Origin: DASXZH01 sp036502005
Lineage (GTDB): Bacteria > Armatimonadota > Fimbriimonadia > Fimbriimonadales > Fimbriimonadaceae
Reading direction: 5' to 3'
Length of the DNA stretch: 64,000 bases
Assembly (NCBI GenBank): GCA_036502005.1
Contig: DASXZH010000090.1
Span: forward strand, 62,001 to 126,000
A program made the translations under genes and the position numbers. Positions 17,012 through 25,025 of the stretch are shown in pieces (position 1 is the first letter of the stretch; the number at the start of each line of letters is the position of its first letter). The notes beneath the pieces are model-generated. The model did not search any database. It was not told the DNA's origin and worked only from the letters and a program-made list of their open reading frames with translations.

Positions 17012-18216
17012 GGCTTTAGGGGATCCGAAGCCTCAGCCTTGATCAACTGGTCAAAGCGCGCCTTAAGGGCCGTATCTGGGTTGGTTTCCATTGTGTGGGC
17101 AAGCACCACGCTTTTCGCCAACCGCACAAAGCGGATCAGCCTCACATCACTCAACTCTTCCGACTGCGGGTCTGAGTGGAGGAACTTATCGTAGGCTTGG
17201 CCAAGCCGGTCTTCGCCACTAAGGTGAAGGTCGTCTGAAAGGGCGTTTAACGCGGCAGATTGGCCGGGGGTCGCCCATGAAACCACTCGAGAAAATGGCG
17301 TGGCCATAACCTCTTTATCCGGCAGCTTTACAAAACGGCGGAGAAAGACGTCCGATGTGCATACCGGAGTGTCGATTGAGTCATCGTGAATAAGGCTGTA
17401 ACAATAGGCCTCGCTCATGCCAATCTTGCCATCGTGATTGTAATCGGCCCCAGCTACAGGCTGCCCCATACGGTCCATGCCGGTAAGGGCGGCAAAAAAG
17501 TAGCCGGTAAAATCCTTATAGTTTTTCTCGTGGATCTCCGGAGTGCATCCGGCTGCCATTCGCCTATCTACGCTGGCGAAGAATCCGCAAATGTTGCTCT
17601 GAGTCGGCGCTCCGTTTGGGTCGCCGTTTTGGAACAGGATGTTGCCAAACGAGCCAGAGAAGCATTCAACCATCACTACCGCGATCGGCGTCGTGGAGGG
17701 GAATTTGGCAAGCGAAGAAGAAAAATCCTTTACGCTAAGGATCTGGTCGTTCCAAAGGTCGTATTGATTGTTCTGATAACGACTCATTGTATTCGGGCTG
17801 CCATGGCCTGTGAAATAGAGCAGAACCGGGTTTTGCGGGTTCGTTTGGGCGGAATCGGCAATGGTGCTAATCTCCTGCTTCACGTTGTACAACTCAGAGG
17901 GACCATCCAGGCGGGGAAGATCTGGCTCACGGTAGTTCTTTTTGCCGTTGTCATCTTCCCATTGGACATTCTTCGCCTTGGGATTGCCATTGGCAAAGAG
18001 AATGCGGGTCGAAGTATCCGCCGGCAGCAGCCGTGCTACATAGCGCACATTGCTTTCAATGGCAACCTGATTGTTCTGCGGATCGGGGCCGCCGCCCACA
18101 ATCAGTACATGCAACTGCGAAGCCACAGCCGTCTGGTGAGGAACTGCAACAGAGTGCCCTAAAAAGGCAACCCCGAGGGCCGCCGCAAGTTTCGCGCCGA
18201 GGCGCAGAGAAATCAT
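17008..18216 (-). CDS. Secreted caspase-like cysteine peptidase (clan CD, C13/C14-like)
   Basis: 402 residues with an N-terminal signal (LGAKLAAALGVAFLGHSVAV). A clan CD fold is suggested by the strand LHVLIVGGGPDP, the histidine motif VLLYFTGHGSPN near residue 134 and the cysteine motif IAVVMVECFSGSFGN near 187; the His-Gly and hydrophobic-strand-Cys pair is the catalytic dyad of caspases, legumains and metacaspases. An EF-hand-like loop (DYNHDGKIGMSE, near 258) may bind calcium, as in some metacaspases. The C-terminal 90 residues are helical. Its secretion signal argues against a cytosolic cell-death role; extracellular or periplasmic processing is more likely. Confidence 0.78.
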   Translation of the reverse strand: MISLRLGAKLAAALGVAFLGHSVAVPHQTAVASQLHVLIVGGGPDPQNNQVAIESNVRYVARLLPADTSTRILFANGNPKAKNVQWEDDNGKKNYREPDLPRLDGPSELYNVKQEISTIADSAQTNPQNPVLLYFTGHGSPNTMSRYQNNQYDLWNDQILSVKDFSSSLAKFPSTTPIAVVMVECFSGSFGNILFQNGDPNGAPTQSNICGFFASVDRRMAAGCTPEIHEKNYKDFTGYFFAALTGMDRMGQPVAGADYNHDGKIGMSEAYCYSLIHDDSIDTPVCTSDVFLRRFVKLPDKEVMATPFSRVVSWATPGQSAALNALSDDLHLSGEDRLGQAYDKFLHSDPQSEELSDVRLIRFVRLAKSVVLAHTMETNPDTALKARFDQLIKAEASDPLKP

Positions 18217-18256
18217 TATTTGTTGGATGCCTTAGCCGTCCTTATGGTTCTCCGAT

Positions 18257-20362
18257 TTATACCAACTCCGATACTTGAATGGGGAATTTTCGCACGCGCT
18301 TTCCGGTCGCTGCGAAAATGGCGTTCGCCAAAGCCGGCTGCACAGAGGGGAATGCCGGTTCGCCCATTCCTCCGGGGTCGTCGCTTCCTTCAATAATGGT
18401 GAGCTCGAATTTGGGCATCGCGTCCAAAGTTAGCCAGTTGTAATCGTCCCAACTGTTCTGAACGATGGCGCCGTTATCGACCGTAATCGCTGCCCGTAAA
18501 CCCAGCGACAGCGCGTCGCTGCAGCCGCTCTGCATTTGCGACTCAATGCCCTTCGGGTTCACAGCGATGCCAGGATCGATAGCGGCCACCACTCGGGTGA
18601 CCTTGATAGTATCGCCGGTAACCTTAACTTCAACCACATGGGCGGCGTAGGTTCCGTAGCCTGCGAAGCACGCAATCCCGCGCCCGTACCCCTTTGGCAT
18701 CGGCGTGCCCCAACCGGAGTTCTTCGCGACGGTTTCCAGAACCAGCAGCAGACGCTTGTCGCCCATGTTCTTTTTTCTAAACTCGAAGGGATCTTGCCCC
18801 GCCGCGTGGGCGAGTTCATCGATAAAGCACTCGTTCACCACATCGAACTGGGTGTGCTCAACCGAACGCCACGGCCCCGTGCTTACGGGAGTCGAAACAC
18901 CGCCAACCAGCATGGAGGCACCATCGATCTTGTAAGGAATGCCGGCGCGGCCGAATTTGCCGTTGCCCCCTTCCGCGCGGATGCATTGATGGCTCCAGCC
19001 GACCGGATTGCCGCTGGCATCCACGGCGCCCTTAAAAGAGCTGTGGCTCATGCTGCGGTAGTGGTCGTTCTTCATGTCGTCTTCGCGGGTCCACAACAGC
19101 TTGATCGGGCATTTCGCTTTTTGCGAGATTTCGGCCGCTTCCACCATGTACTCCGTAAATAGCCTTCTTCCGAAGCCACCACCGAGCAGGCACACGTTCA
19201 CTTTCACGCTGTCGCGCGGCAGGTTCACCTTTTGAGCGACCTGGTCTCGCCCGCTATCGGGCGTTTGGCACCCAGCCCATATTTCGCACTTGTCGGCCTG
19301 AACATCGGCCACCGCGTTCATGGGTTCCATGGTGGCGTGGGCAATGAAGGGAAGATCAAAAGTGGCTTCGACCACTTTTGCCCCTTCGGGCATGGGCTTG
19401 TGGTCCACCAACTCGGCAAGTAATGCCTTGTGAATGGAATCGCTGCTTACATCCATATGGGGCCCATCGGTCCACTTGATCTTTAGCGCTTCACGGCCCT
19501 TAATCGAAGCCCACGTGTTATCGGCGATAACGGCAACCCCGCTGCCCATTTGGAAGACCTGCTTAACGCCGGGCACGACTTTGGCCGCGCTTTCGTCGAA
19601 CGAGGCCACCTTCGCTCCGAAGTTTGGAGGCCGGGCTATAACCGCGTATTTCATCCCGGGCACTTTTATATCGAGCCCATACATGGCTTTGCCGGTGACA
19701 ATGTTCGGGTTATCCAGTCGAGATTTGCCCTTGCCCAAAATCTTGAATTCATCCTTCGGCTTGAGGGCTACAGAACCGGCGTCGGGAATCGCGATCAGCA
19801 TGGCCGGAGCCGCAAGTTCTCCGTAGGTTAAAGTTTTGCCATTGGGGCCGATTACTTTGCCCGCATCTGTTTTACAAGCGCTGGCTTCCACGCCCCACTG
19901 CTTCGCCGCGGCCGCGACCAGCATCATTCTCGCGCTAGCTCCCACTTCACGCATTTGTTTGTAAGTGGTTCGAACGCTGCTGCTTCCGCCTGTGCCTTGC
20001 CCGCCAACGGGCTCTCCGCCACCGGGTGCTTGGACTACGGCTACCTTTTGCCAATCTGCATCGAGGTCTTCGGCGACCAGCAAAGCGAGTGAAGTGCGGA
20101 CGCCTTGGCCCATCTCCGATTTGAACACGGTGACCGTCACCGTGCCGTCCTGCTCGATCTTGAGATAGCCATTGGGAACGAAAGCGGTGGCTTTATCCTC
20201 TTTCTTTTCGCCAGGGTCGGCTGTCGCGACTTCCGCCACATTGCCACGTGCGCAGGCAACGGTTGTGAAGCTGCCAAGGACAAAACTGGTCCCAACCCCT
20301 CCGACTAAGCGCAGAAAACCGCGCCTGGAGACATCATTTTCAACGAGCTTCTCTTGGATCAT
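18257..20362 (-). CDS. Molybdopterin-binding subunit of xanthine-dehydrogenase-family enzyme (IorB-like)
   Basis: 701 residues from ATG at 20362, which overlaps the upstream Fe-S gene by 4 bp (ATGA). The Tat signal SRRGFLRLVGGVGTSF near residue 12 points to export of the folded enzyme. The arrangement (duplicated aldehyde-oxidase-like domains, GGGFGRR near residue 400, PWRSVEHTQFDVVNECFIDELA, GGMGEPAFPSVQPALANAIF near the C-terminus) matches isoquinoline 1-oxidoreductase beta subunits and aldehyde dehydrogenase-type relatives. The substrate is an unknown aldehyde or N-heterocycle; electrons pass to the 2Fe-2S partner. No cytochrome or XdhC maturation gene is adjacent. Confidence 0.88.
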   Translation of the reverse strand: MIQEKLVENDVSRRGFLRLVGGVGTSFVLGSFTTVACARGNVAEVATADPGEKKEDKATAFVPNGYLKIEQDGTVTVTVFKSEMGQGVRTSLALLVAEDLDADWQKVAVVQAPGGGEPVGGQGTGGSSSVRTTYKQMREVGASARMMLVAAAAKQWGVEASACKTDAGKVIGPNGKTLTYGELAAPAMLIAIPDAGSVALKPKDEFKILGKGKSRLDNPNIVTGKAMYGLDIKVPGMKYAVIARPPNFGAKVASFDESAAKVVPGVKQVFQMGSGVAVIADNTWASIKGREALKIKWTDGPHMDVSSDSIHKALLAELVDHKPMPEGAKVVEATFDLPFIAHATMEPMNAVADVQADKCEIWAGCQTPDSGRDQVAQKVNLPRDSVKVNVCLLGGGFGRRLFTEYMVEAAEISQKAKCPIKLLWTREDDMKNDHYRSMSHSSFKGAVDASGNPVGWSHQCIRAEGGNGKFGRAGIPYKIDGASMLVGGVSTPVSTGPWRSVEHTQFDVVNECFIDELAHAAGQDPFEFRKKNMGDKRLLLVLETVAKNSGWGTPMPKGYGRGIACFAGYGTYAAHVVEVKVTGDTIKVTRVVAAIDPGIAVNPKGIESQMQSGCSDALSLGLRAAITVDNGAIVQNSWDDYNWLTLDAMPKFELTIIEGSDDPGGMGEPAFPSVQPALANAIFAATGKRVRKFPIQVSELV

Positions 20363-20823
20363 GCCTTTGCCCCTTTCGCACAAGCCTTTACCGCTTCGCG
20401 GATTCGGTCGTAGGTTCCGCATCGGCAGATGTGGGCTACGTAGGCGTCGTCTATATCCTTGTCGGTTGGGTTGGACTTTTCAGCTAATAGCGCCGCGGCG
20501 GACATTATTTGTCCGGTTTGACAGTAGCCGCAGGCGGGCACGTCGTGCTCAATCCAGGCCTTTTGAAGTGGGTGGTTGCCATCGGCGGAAAGGCCCTCGA
20601 TGGTGGTCACTTTCTGCTTGCCTACGCTGCCGACCTCAACTTGGCAGCTTCGTTGCGCCTTGCCGTTGATGAGCACCGTGCACGCCCCGCACGCGCCTAT
20701 GCCGCAGCCGTATTTCGTTCCGGTCAGGTCGAGCAGGTCGCGAAGAGCCCAGAGAAGGGGCATGTCGGCCACCGCTTCTACCGCGTGGTCCTTGCCGTTA
20801 ACGTGCAGATGATATAGCGCCAT
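20359..20823 (-). CDS. (2Fe-2S)-binding subunit of xanthine-dehydrogenase-family enzyme (IorA-like)
   Basis: 154 residues, the normal size for the small subunit. The plant-ferredoxin-like cluster motif CGIGACGACTVLINGKAQRSC (split here by its four cysteines, residues about 40-60) is followed by the second cluster motif CGYCQTGQIM near 98 and CRCGTYDRI near 133. It carries electrons from the molybdopterin subunit encoded downstream. TACAAT lies 8 nt before the ATG and GGAG 4 nt before it, so translation could be leaderless or use the GGAG. Confidence 0.92.
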   Translation of the reverse strand: MALYHLHVNGKDHAVEAVADMPLLWALRDLLDLTGTKYGCGIGACGACTVLINGKAQRSCQVEVGSVGKQKVTTIEGLSADGNHPLQKAWIEHDVPACGYCQTGQIMSAAALLAEKSNPTDKDIDDAYVAHICRCGTYDRIREAVKACAKGAKA

Positions 20824-21186
20824 TACACTCCATTGTAACTCTGATACGACTTGGAGAGCCCGAAAAAATCCGGAAGGGAATATATTCCCCCTCTCCTGCT
20901 CCCTGGGAGGAGAGGGGGTGAGGGGGAGAGGTTTTTCCTAGGGACTCAATCTCGTGAGCGCTTAGGTTTCTTGCCGCCAAAATTAGTAATTTTGTCATTG
21001 CGAGGAGCGGCAGCGCGCCGAGGGCGGGCTAGCGACGCGGCAATCTATCTGGAATATCGCCGGCTCGCAAATCCGTAGGCTAGCCGAGTAGATCGCCACG
21101 TCGGCCCACGGAGAGCCTCCTCGCGATGACAAAATAGTTTTGCGCCCACCTCTCAAGACACAAAACACAAGACTCAAGACACTCCC
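20824..21186. repeat. Intergenic gap with two palindromic repeats
   Basis: No gene seen. First element: CCCCCTCTCC (20887-20896) and GGAGAGGGGG (20909-20918), a perfect 10-bp stem; its 32-bp core is identical at 54513-54544. Second element: 20989-21135, with 19-bp terminal inverted repeats (ATTTTGTCATTGCGAGGAG and, with one mismatch, CTCCTCGCGATGACAAAAT) around a GC-rich body that can fold on itself. The second looks like a MITE or a transcribed palindromic unit. Confidence 0.75.
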
Positions 21187-22152
21187 CTATCCCTTCAAAC
21201 CCGTCAACGCGATGCCGCGGATAAACAGCTTTTGAGTAAAGAAGAACAAAACGACAACCGGCAAAACCACAATCGTCGTCGCCGCCATTAGCAGGTTCCA
21301 ATCCGTGCCTCCGTTCTGGCTTTGATAAGCCTGCAAGCCAAGCGAAAGCGTAAACGTCTTATCATCCATCAGATAAATAAGCGGGCCTAGAAAGTCGGTC
21401 CATGTGGCCATAAACGTAAACAAGGCAACTACCGCCAGCGCCGGTTTTGCCAGGGGCAAAATAACATCCAAAAAAGTGCGCCATTCGCTTGCGCCGTCGA
21501 TCTTCGCCGCTTCCGAAAGCTCGAACGGAATCCCCCGAAAGAATTGCCGCAAGAGAAAAATGTTAAAGGCGCTTCCAAAGAAAGCGGGCACCCACAACGG
21601 CCGAAACGAACCGATCCACCCAAGCCACCTAAACAGCGAATAAGTTGGAACCATAAGCACTGGAAAAGGGATCATCATGGTCGCCAAGGTGAGTGCGAAA
21701 AAGACCTCCCGGCCGGGGAATTTCAAACGGGCAAAGGCATATGCCACCAGCCCGCTGGAAATGGTCGTCCCGACTACGCAAAGCCAGCAAAGCACCAACG
21801 TGTTGCGAGCATAGTAGAGGAAAGGAATGTAACCGGCTTCAGGCTTGTTAGTGACCGCCGATTTCAGTGCCGCCTTAGTTCGGAGTGACGCAATCCCTGG
21901 CTTCGAATCGGAACTTAGGGCTGGGGGCCATTGCGCGTTGTAGGTGAAGGCGTCGGCATAGTTTTGGAATCGCGGAGCAGGCGGTATCCACACCATCGGT
22001 TGATCCTTGGTCACCACCGTGTCGTGCTCAGTCTTTAAAGAAGTCGATAGCATCCAGAAAAACGGGATCAAAAAGAAAACGGAAAGTGAGATTAACACGA
22101 AGTGGGCTATAGTGAGCCTCAGAATTTTAATCGATTTTAAAGACCACCGCAT
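21187..22152 (-). CDS. ABC sugar transporter permease, MalG-type
   Basis: 321 residues from ATG at 22152, 2 nt after the stop of the upstream permease; the longer open frame to 22239 would overlap that gene. Six membrane segments (LTIAHFVLISLSVFFLIPFFWML first) and the EAA loop SEAAKIDGASEWRTFLDVILPL near residue 222 identify a CUT1 inner-membrane component. A loop of about 75 residues between helices 1 and 2 (RFQNYADAFTYNAQWPPAL) is periplasmic. Third gene of a binding-protein, MalF, MalG operon. Confidence 0.9.
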   Translation of the reverse strand: MRWSLKSIKILRLTIAHFVLISLSVFFLIPFFWMLSTSLKTEHDTVVTKDQPMVWIPPAPRFQNYADAFTYNAQWPPALSSDSKPGIASLRTKAALKSAVTNKPEAGYIPFLYYARNTLVLCWLCVVGTTISSGLVAYAFARLKFPGREVFFALTLATMMIPFPVLMVPTYSLFRWLGWIGSFRPLWVPAFFGSAFNIFLLRQFFRGIPFELSEAAKIDGASEWRTFLDVILPLAKPALAVVALFTFMATWTDFLGPLIYLMDDKTFTLSLGLQAYQSQNGGTDWNLLMAATTIVVLPVVVLFFFTQKLFIRGIALTGLKG

Positions 22153-22154
22153 CT

Positions 22155-23036
22155 TTAGCTGCCTCCGTAGTAAACGTGCTTGTTGGAAGCTCTGAAGCTT
22201 AGCAGCGTCAACGCAAAAATGATGATAAACATGATCCAACCCATTGCGCAGGCATAGCCCATCTTGTGATATTTAAAAGCGCTGTCGTAGAGGTAAGAAG
22301 TGTAAAAATAGGTGGAGCGGGCGGGCGCCCCGTTCGGGAACATCACGTACGGCAAGGTGAATATCTGGACCGAGTTGATGATGCCAATGATCAGGTTAAA
22401 AAGAATAACCGGAGAGATCATAGGCAAGGTGACGTTTAAGGTCTTCGCCCAGGCTTTTGCGCCATCCAACTCCGCTGCCTCATAAAGGGATTGCGGCACT
22501 TCCTGCAAGCCGGCCAGGTAGATGATCATCGTGTTGCCAACTCCCCACATGCTCAGCAAAACGATGCTCGGCTTGGACCACGCCGGGCTGGCAAGCCAGT
22601 CAGGAGCAGGGAGGTGCATCCCCTTTAAAGCGATGTTGATGAGGCCGCTGTCGGAGTTGAAAAGCGTCAGAAACAGAACGGCGGTTGCCACTAGCGGCAT
22701 CAGCGATGGCAAGTAAAAAATAGTCCGGTAAAAGGCCTGTCCCTTCACCTTTAGGTTCAAGAGCATCGCCATACCGAGGGACAAAATGAGTCCCAGAGGC
22801 AAAAAGATGGCGGTGAAAATCGCGGTGTTCTTCAGCACGATCCAGAAAACCTCGTCGTGAAACAAATCCTTAAAGTTTTCCAGTCCGGTGAAAACGGGGG
22901 CTTTCAAGACCGAATAGTCACAAAACGCGAAGTAGAGCGAGGCGAGAAGTGGGTAGAGCATAAACACGCTGAACCCGATAACCCAGGGACTGGCAAATAG
23001 CCACCCGCATAGGCCCTCCTTTCTAGAACGCGTCAC
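22155..23036 (-). CDS. ABC sugar transporter permease, MalF-type
   Basis: 293 residues with six hydrophobic helices (LFASPWVIGFSVFMLYPLLA first) and the EAA loop YEAAELDGAKAWAKTLNVTLP near residue 188. Forms the translocation channel with the MalG-type partner encoded 2 nt downstream. Its ATG overlaps the stop of the solute-binding protein gene by 4 bp. Confidence 0.9.
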   Translation of the reverse strand: MTRSRKEGLCGWLFASPWVIGFSVFMLYPLLASLYFAFCDYSVLKAPVFTGLENFKDLFHDEVFWIVLKNTAIFTAIFLPLGLILSLGMAMLLNLKVKGQAFYRTIFYLPSLMPLVATAVLFLTLFNSDSGLINIALKGMHLPAPDWLASPAWSKPSIVLLSMWGVGNTMIIYLAGLQEVPQSLYEAAELDGAKAWAKTLNVTLPMISPVILFNLIIGIINSVQIFTLPYVMFPNGAPARSTYFYTSYLYDSAFKYHKMGYACAMGWIMFIIIFALTLLSFRASNKHVYYGGS

Positions 23037-24418
23037 TTTTGAGCCGCCTCTCGAATGGCCATAACACGGTTGTATTGGTCTAGCACCGGCTGCATTCTAT
23101 CATGCACATCATCCAGCGCCTGCTCGGGCGTTTTTTGAAGGAGGTTTACTTCATCAAAAGCGTTGTTCATTTCGTCTTGGTACTGCTTCCAGATGGACAT
23201 CATGGGGGGTCTTTTTACGTTCTTCTCCTTAGGCAGGTCGTTGAACATCCGAATAAAAGGGTTTGGCGATTTCTTAAGGAAGTCTTCGCTTACATTAGCC
23301 AACGGCGAGTTCTTTTTCTGTCCAAGGCACAGCAGTTCCATGTTCTTTTGCTGCTGAACGTACGCCATAAAATCGAAGGCCTCCTTCACGTGTTTGGCGC
23401 CAACTGGAATGACGAGGTTGTCCAAATCGACGATGGTGGTGTGCTTTAGGTCGGGCCGGTCGGAGGGATAAGGAAAAGGCGCCGCAGCCCATTCAAAACC
23501 TTTTGGTCCATAGGTTTGAATAAAGTTGGCCATCCACACGCCTTGGATTTCCATGGCCAGTTTGCTCTCCATAAATGGATTGGAGGGCGAAGAAAATACA
23601 GAATTCTTGAAGCTGGTTTGCCCCGTCGTTCCATATTTCTTAGACCAAGAGGCCACCCATTCGAAGGCCCGAACGTTTTCGGGGCTGTTGCAGGTGATCT
23701 TGTCTTTGCCGTCCCAGAGCGAGCCTCCAAAGAAAAAGCCCCAGCCGTAGTTCCACCAACCCGGTTCCGAAGGGGCGAAACCCATTTGTTTGTAACCGCC
23801 ATTATCGCCCTTGATTGTCAGCTTATCGGCGTCTGCATTCAGTTCATCGATCGTTTGTGGAGGCTTGTCGGGATCAAGGCCTGCCGCCCTGAACTCCGCT
23901 TTGTTATAGTGCAAGGCCATGCATGCAGGGGTCGTGGGCAACGCGTAAACATGGTTGCGATAGAAAACCTCTTGCCAGTAGATGGGCACGTAGTCCGATT
24001 CCTTTATGCCGTATTGTTTGCATAGGTCATCAAGGTTATTGAGCGCCTGATCGTCGGCAAATGATGCGATATCTGTAGAGGCCAGCCCCGAGATATCCGG
24101 AGGGTTGCCACCCGATGCGGCGATGAGAGTCTTGTCTTCGATTCCGCTAACCGGCAGGTAATCGACATAAATGTTCTTTGCTTTGCCTTGGGTTCTGTTG
24201 TATTGATCGACAACCACCCCCATTGCATCGCGCTCGAACTTCGTCCACTTTTCCCAATATTGGACATGGACGACCTTGGTGGGAGGAGGGGGCGCGGTGA
24301 GAAACTCGGCGTAGACAATAGCTCCGGCAGTGCTCGCCGCAATAAGCGATGCAAGCAGAGAGGTAATCGTCACCACTCCATTGTAAACAATCTGCTCACG
24401 TGTTTCAACGTTATGCAT
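23033..24418 (-). CDS. ABC sugar transporter solute-binding protein
   Basis: 461 residues of the extracellular family 1 solute-binding type (VVHVQYWEKWTKFERDAM, GGNPPDISGL, YALPTTPACMALHYNKAEF, GWWNYGWGFFFGGSLWDG). The N-terminus is a hydrophobic anchor (ITSLLASLIAASTAGAIVYAEF) without a lipobox. An alternative GTG at 24373 removes 15 untypical residues and lies exactly 6 nt after TACAAT (minus strand, 24385-24380), which fits the leaderless promoters elsewhere in this window; I consider either start possible. Binds an oligosaccharide for the two permeases downstream. No ATPase gene nearby. Confidence 0.88.
   Translation of the reverse strand: MHNVETREQIVYNGVVTITSLLASLIAASTAGAIVYAEFLTAPPPPTKVVHVQYWEKWTKFERDAMGVVVDQYNRTQGKAKNIYVDYLPVSGIEDKTLIAASGGNPPDISGLASTDIASFADDQALNNLDDLCKQYGIKESDYVPIYWQEVFYRNHVYALPTTPACMALHYNKAEFRAAGLDPDKPPQTIDELNADADKLTIKGDNGGYKQMGFAPSEPGWWNYGWGFFFGGSLWDGKDKITCNSPENVRAFEWVASWSKKYGTTGQTSFKNSVFSSPSNPFMESKLAMEIQGVWMANFIQTYGPKGFEWAAAPFPYPSDRPDLKHTTIVDLDNLVIPVGAKHVKEAFDFMAYVQQQKNMELLCLGQKKNSPLANVSEDFLKKSPNPFIRMFNDLPKEKNVKRPPMMSIWKQYQDEMNNAFDEVNLLQKTPEQALDDVHDRMQPVLDQYNRVMAIREAAQK
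24380..24391 (-). promoter_or_regulatory. Palindrome overlapping a candidate -10 box of the ABC operon
   Basis: ATTGT-AA-ACAAT is a perfect inverted repeat whose minus-strand copy contains TACAAT, 6 nt before the GTG at 24373. An operator overlapping the promoter of the transporter operon would fit sugar control by the LacI or GntR-type regulators of the window. Confidence 0.35.
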
Positions 24419-24433
24419 GCAATTTTTGAAAAC

Positions 24434-24461
24434 AATCGAAAATCAAAAATCAAAAATCCAT
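24434..24461. repeat. Degenerate 7-bp tandem repeat
   Basis: Four consecutive heptamers AATCGAA, AATCAAA, AATCAAA, AATCCAT between the ABC operon and the lipoprotein gene. One of about fifteen such heptamer tracts in the window. Confidence 0.7.
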
Positions 24462-24572
24462 CGCTCGCCTTCACACATCTAACTTCATTGGCAAGACGTC
24501 TTCTTGAAAGATCGCACACGCAATGCGGGTAAAAACAGTAAGCAAATCTTGCCGAAGAGGGAAAGTTAAAAA

Positions 24573-25025
24573 ATGAATTGGATTGTCAAAGGAATTGGAG
24601 CAGTTGTGCTCTGCGGAGCCATTGTTGCTGGTACAGGGTGCAGCTCCCCCAACTACGGCGGGTCCGTAAACACCTACTTTGGAAGCTATGATGGCAGCTA
24701 TTCAAGCACAGCTTTAAACCCGACCATCGGCACGATCGTTAGCACTGTCGACTCGAACGGAAATTTTGCCGTCACTCTTTACGGCACCGGTAACACGGCC
24801 GTTACTGCGACTGCTTCCGGAACGGTAGTCAGCAATACTGGGGCCAGCACGGGAAGCGCTATTATCAATGGCACCACTTACAGCTATACCGGTTTGTTTA
24901 CGCCGGCCGCTAACGGCGCCACCGGCTTCAGCGCGGTTCTCCAGGTGAACACTAGCCCCACCTCTACTTGGAACCTTGTCTTGGTGCCGAACGGCAACAC
25001 CGTTAACAAGGCCCGACCTCACTAG
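24573..25025 (+). CDS. Small beta-rich lipoprotein
   Basis: 150 residues. The signal ends in a lipobox (VAGTGC, cysteine near residue 23). The mature protein is rich in Gly, Ser, Thr and Asn with alternating short strands (FGSYDGSYSSTALNP, GTIVSTVDSNGNFAVTLYGTG), a pattern like a small beta-barrel or beta-sandwich. It is similar in layout to the lipoprotein at 35498-35926 (NGTYSGSYTG, SFTVDSIGSITGTV), so the two are probably paralogues. Function unknown. Ends one base before the convergent GH3 stop codon. Confidence 0.7.
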   Translation: MNWIVKGIGAVVLCGAIVAGTGCSSPNYGGSVNTYFGSYDGSYSSTALNPTIGTIVSTVDSNGNFAVTLYGTGNTAVTATASGTVVSNTGASTGSAIINGTTYSYTGLFTPAANGATGFSAVLQVNTSPTSTWNLVLVPNGNTVNKARPH

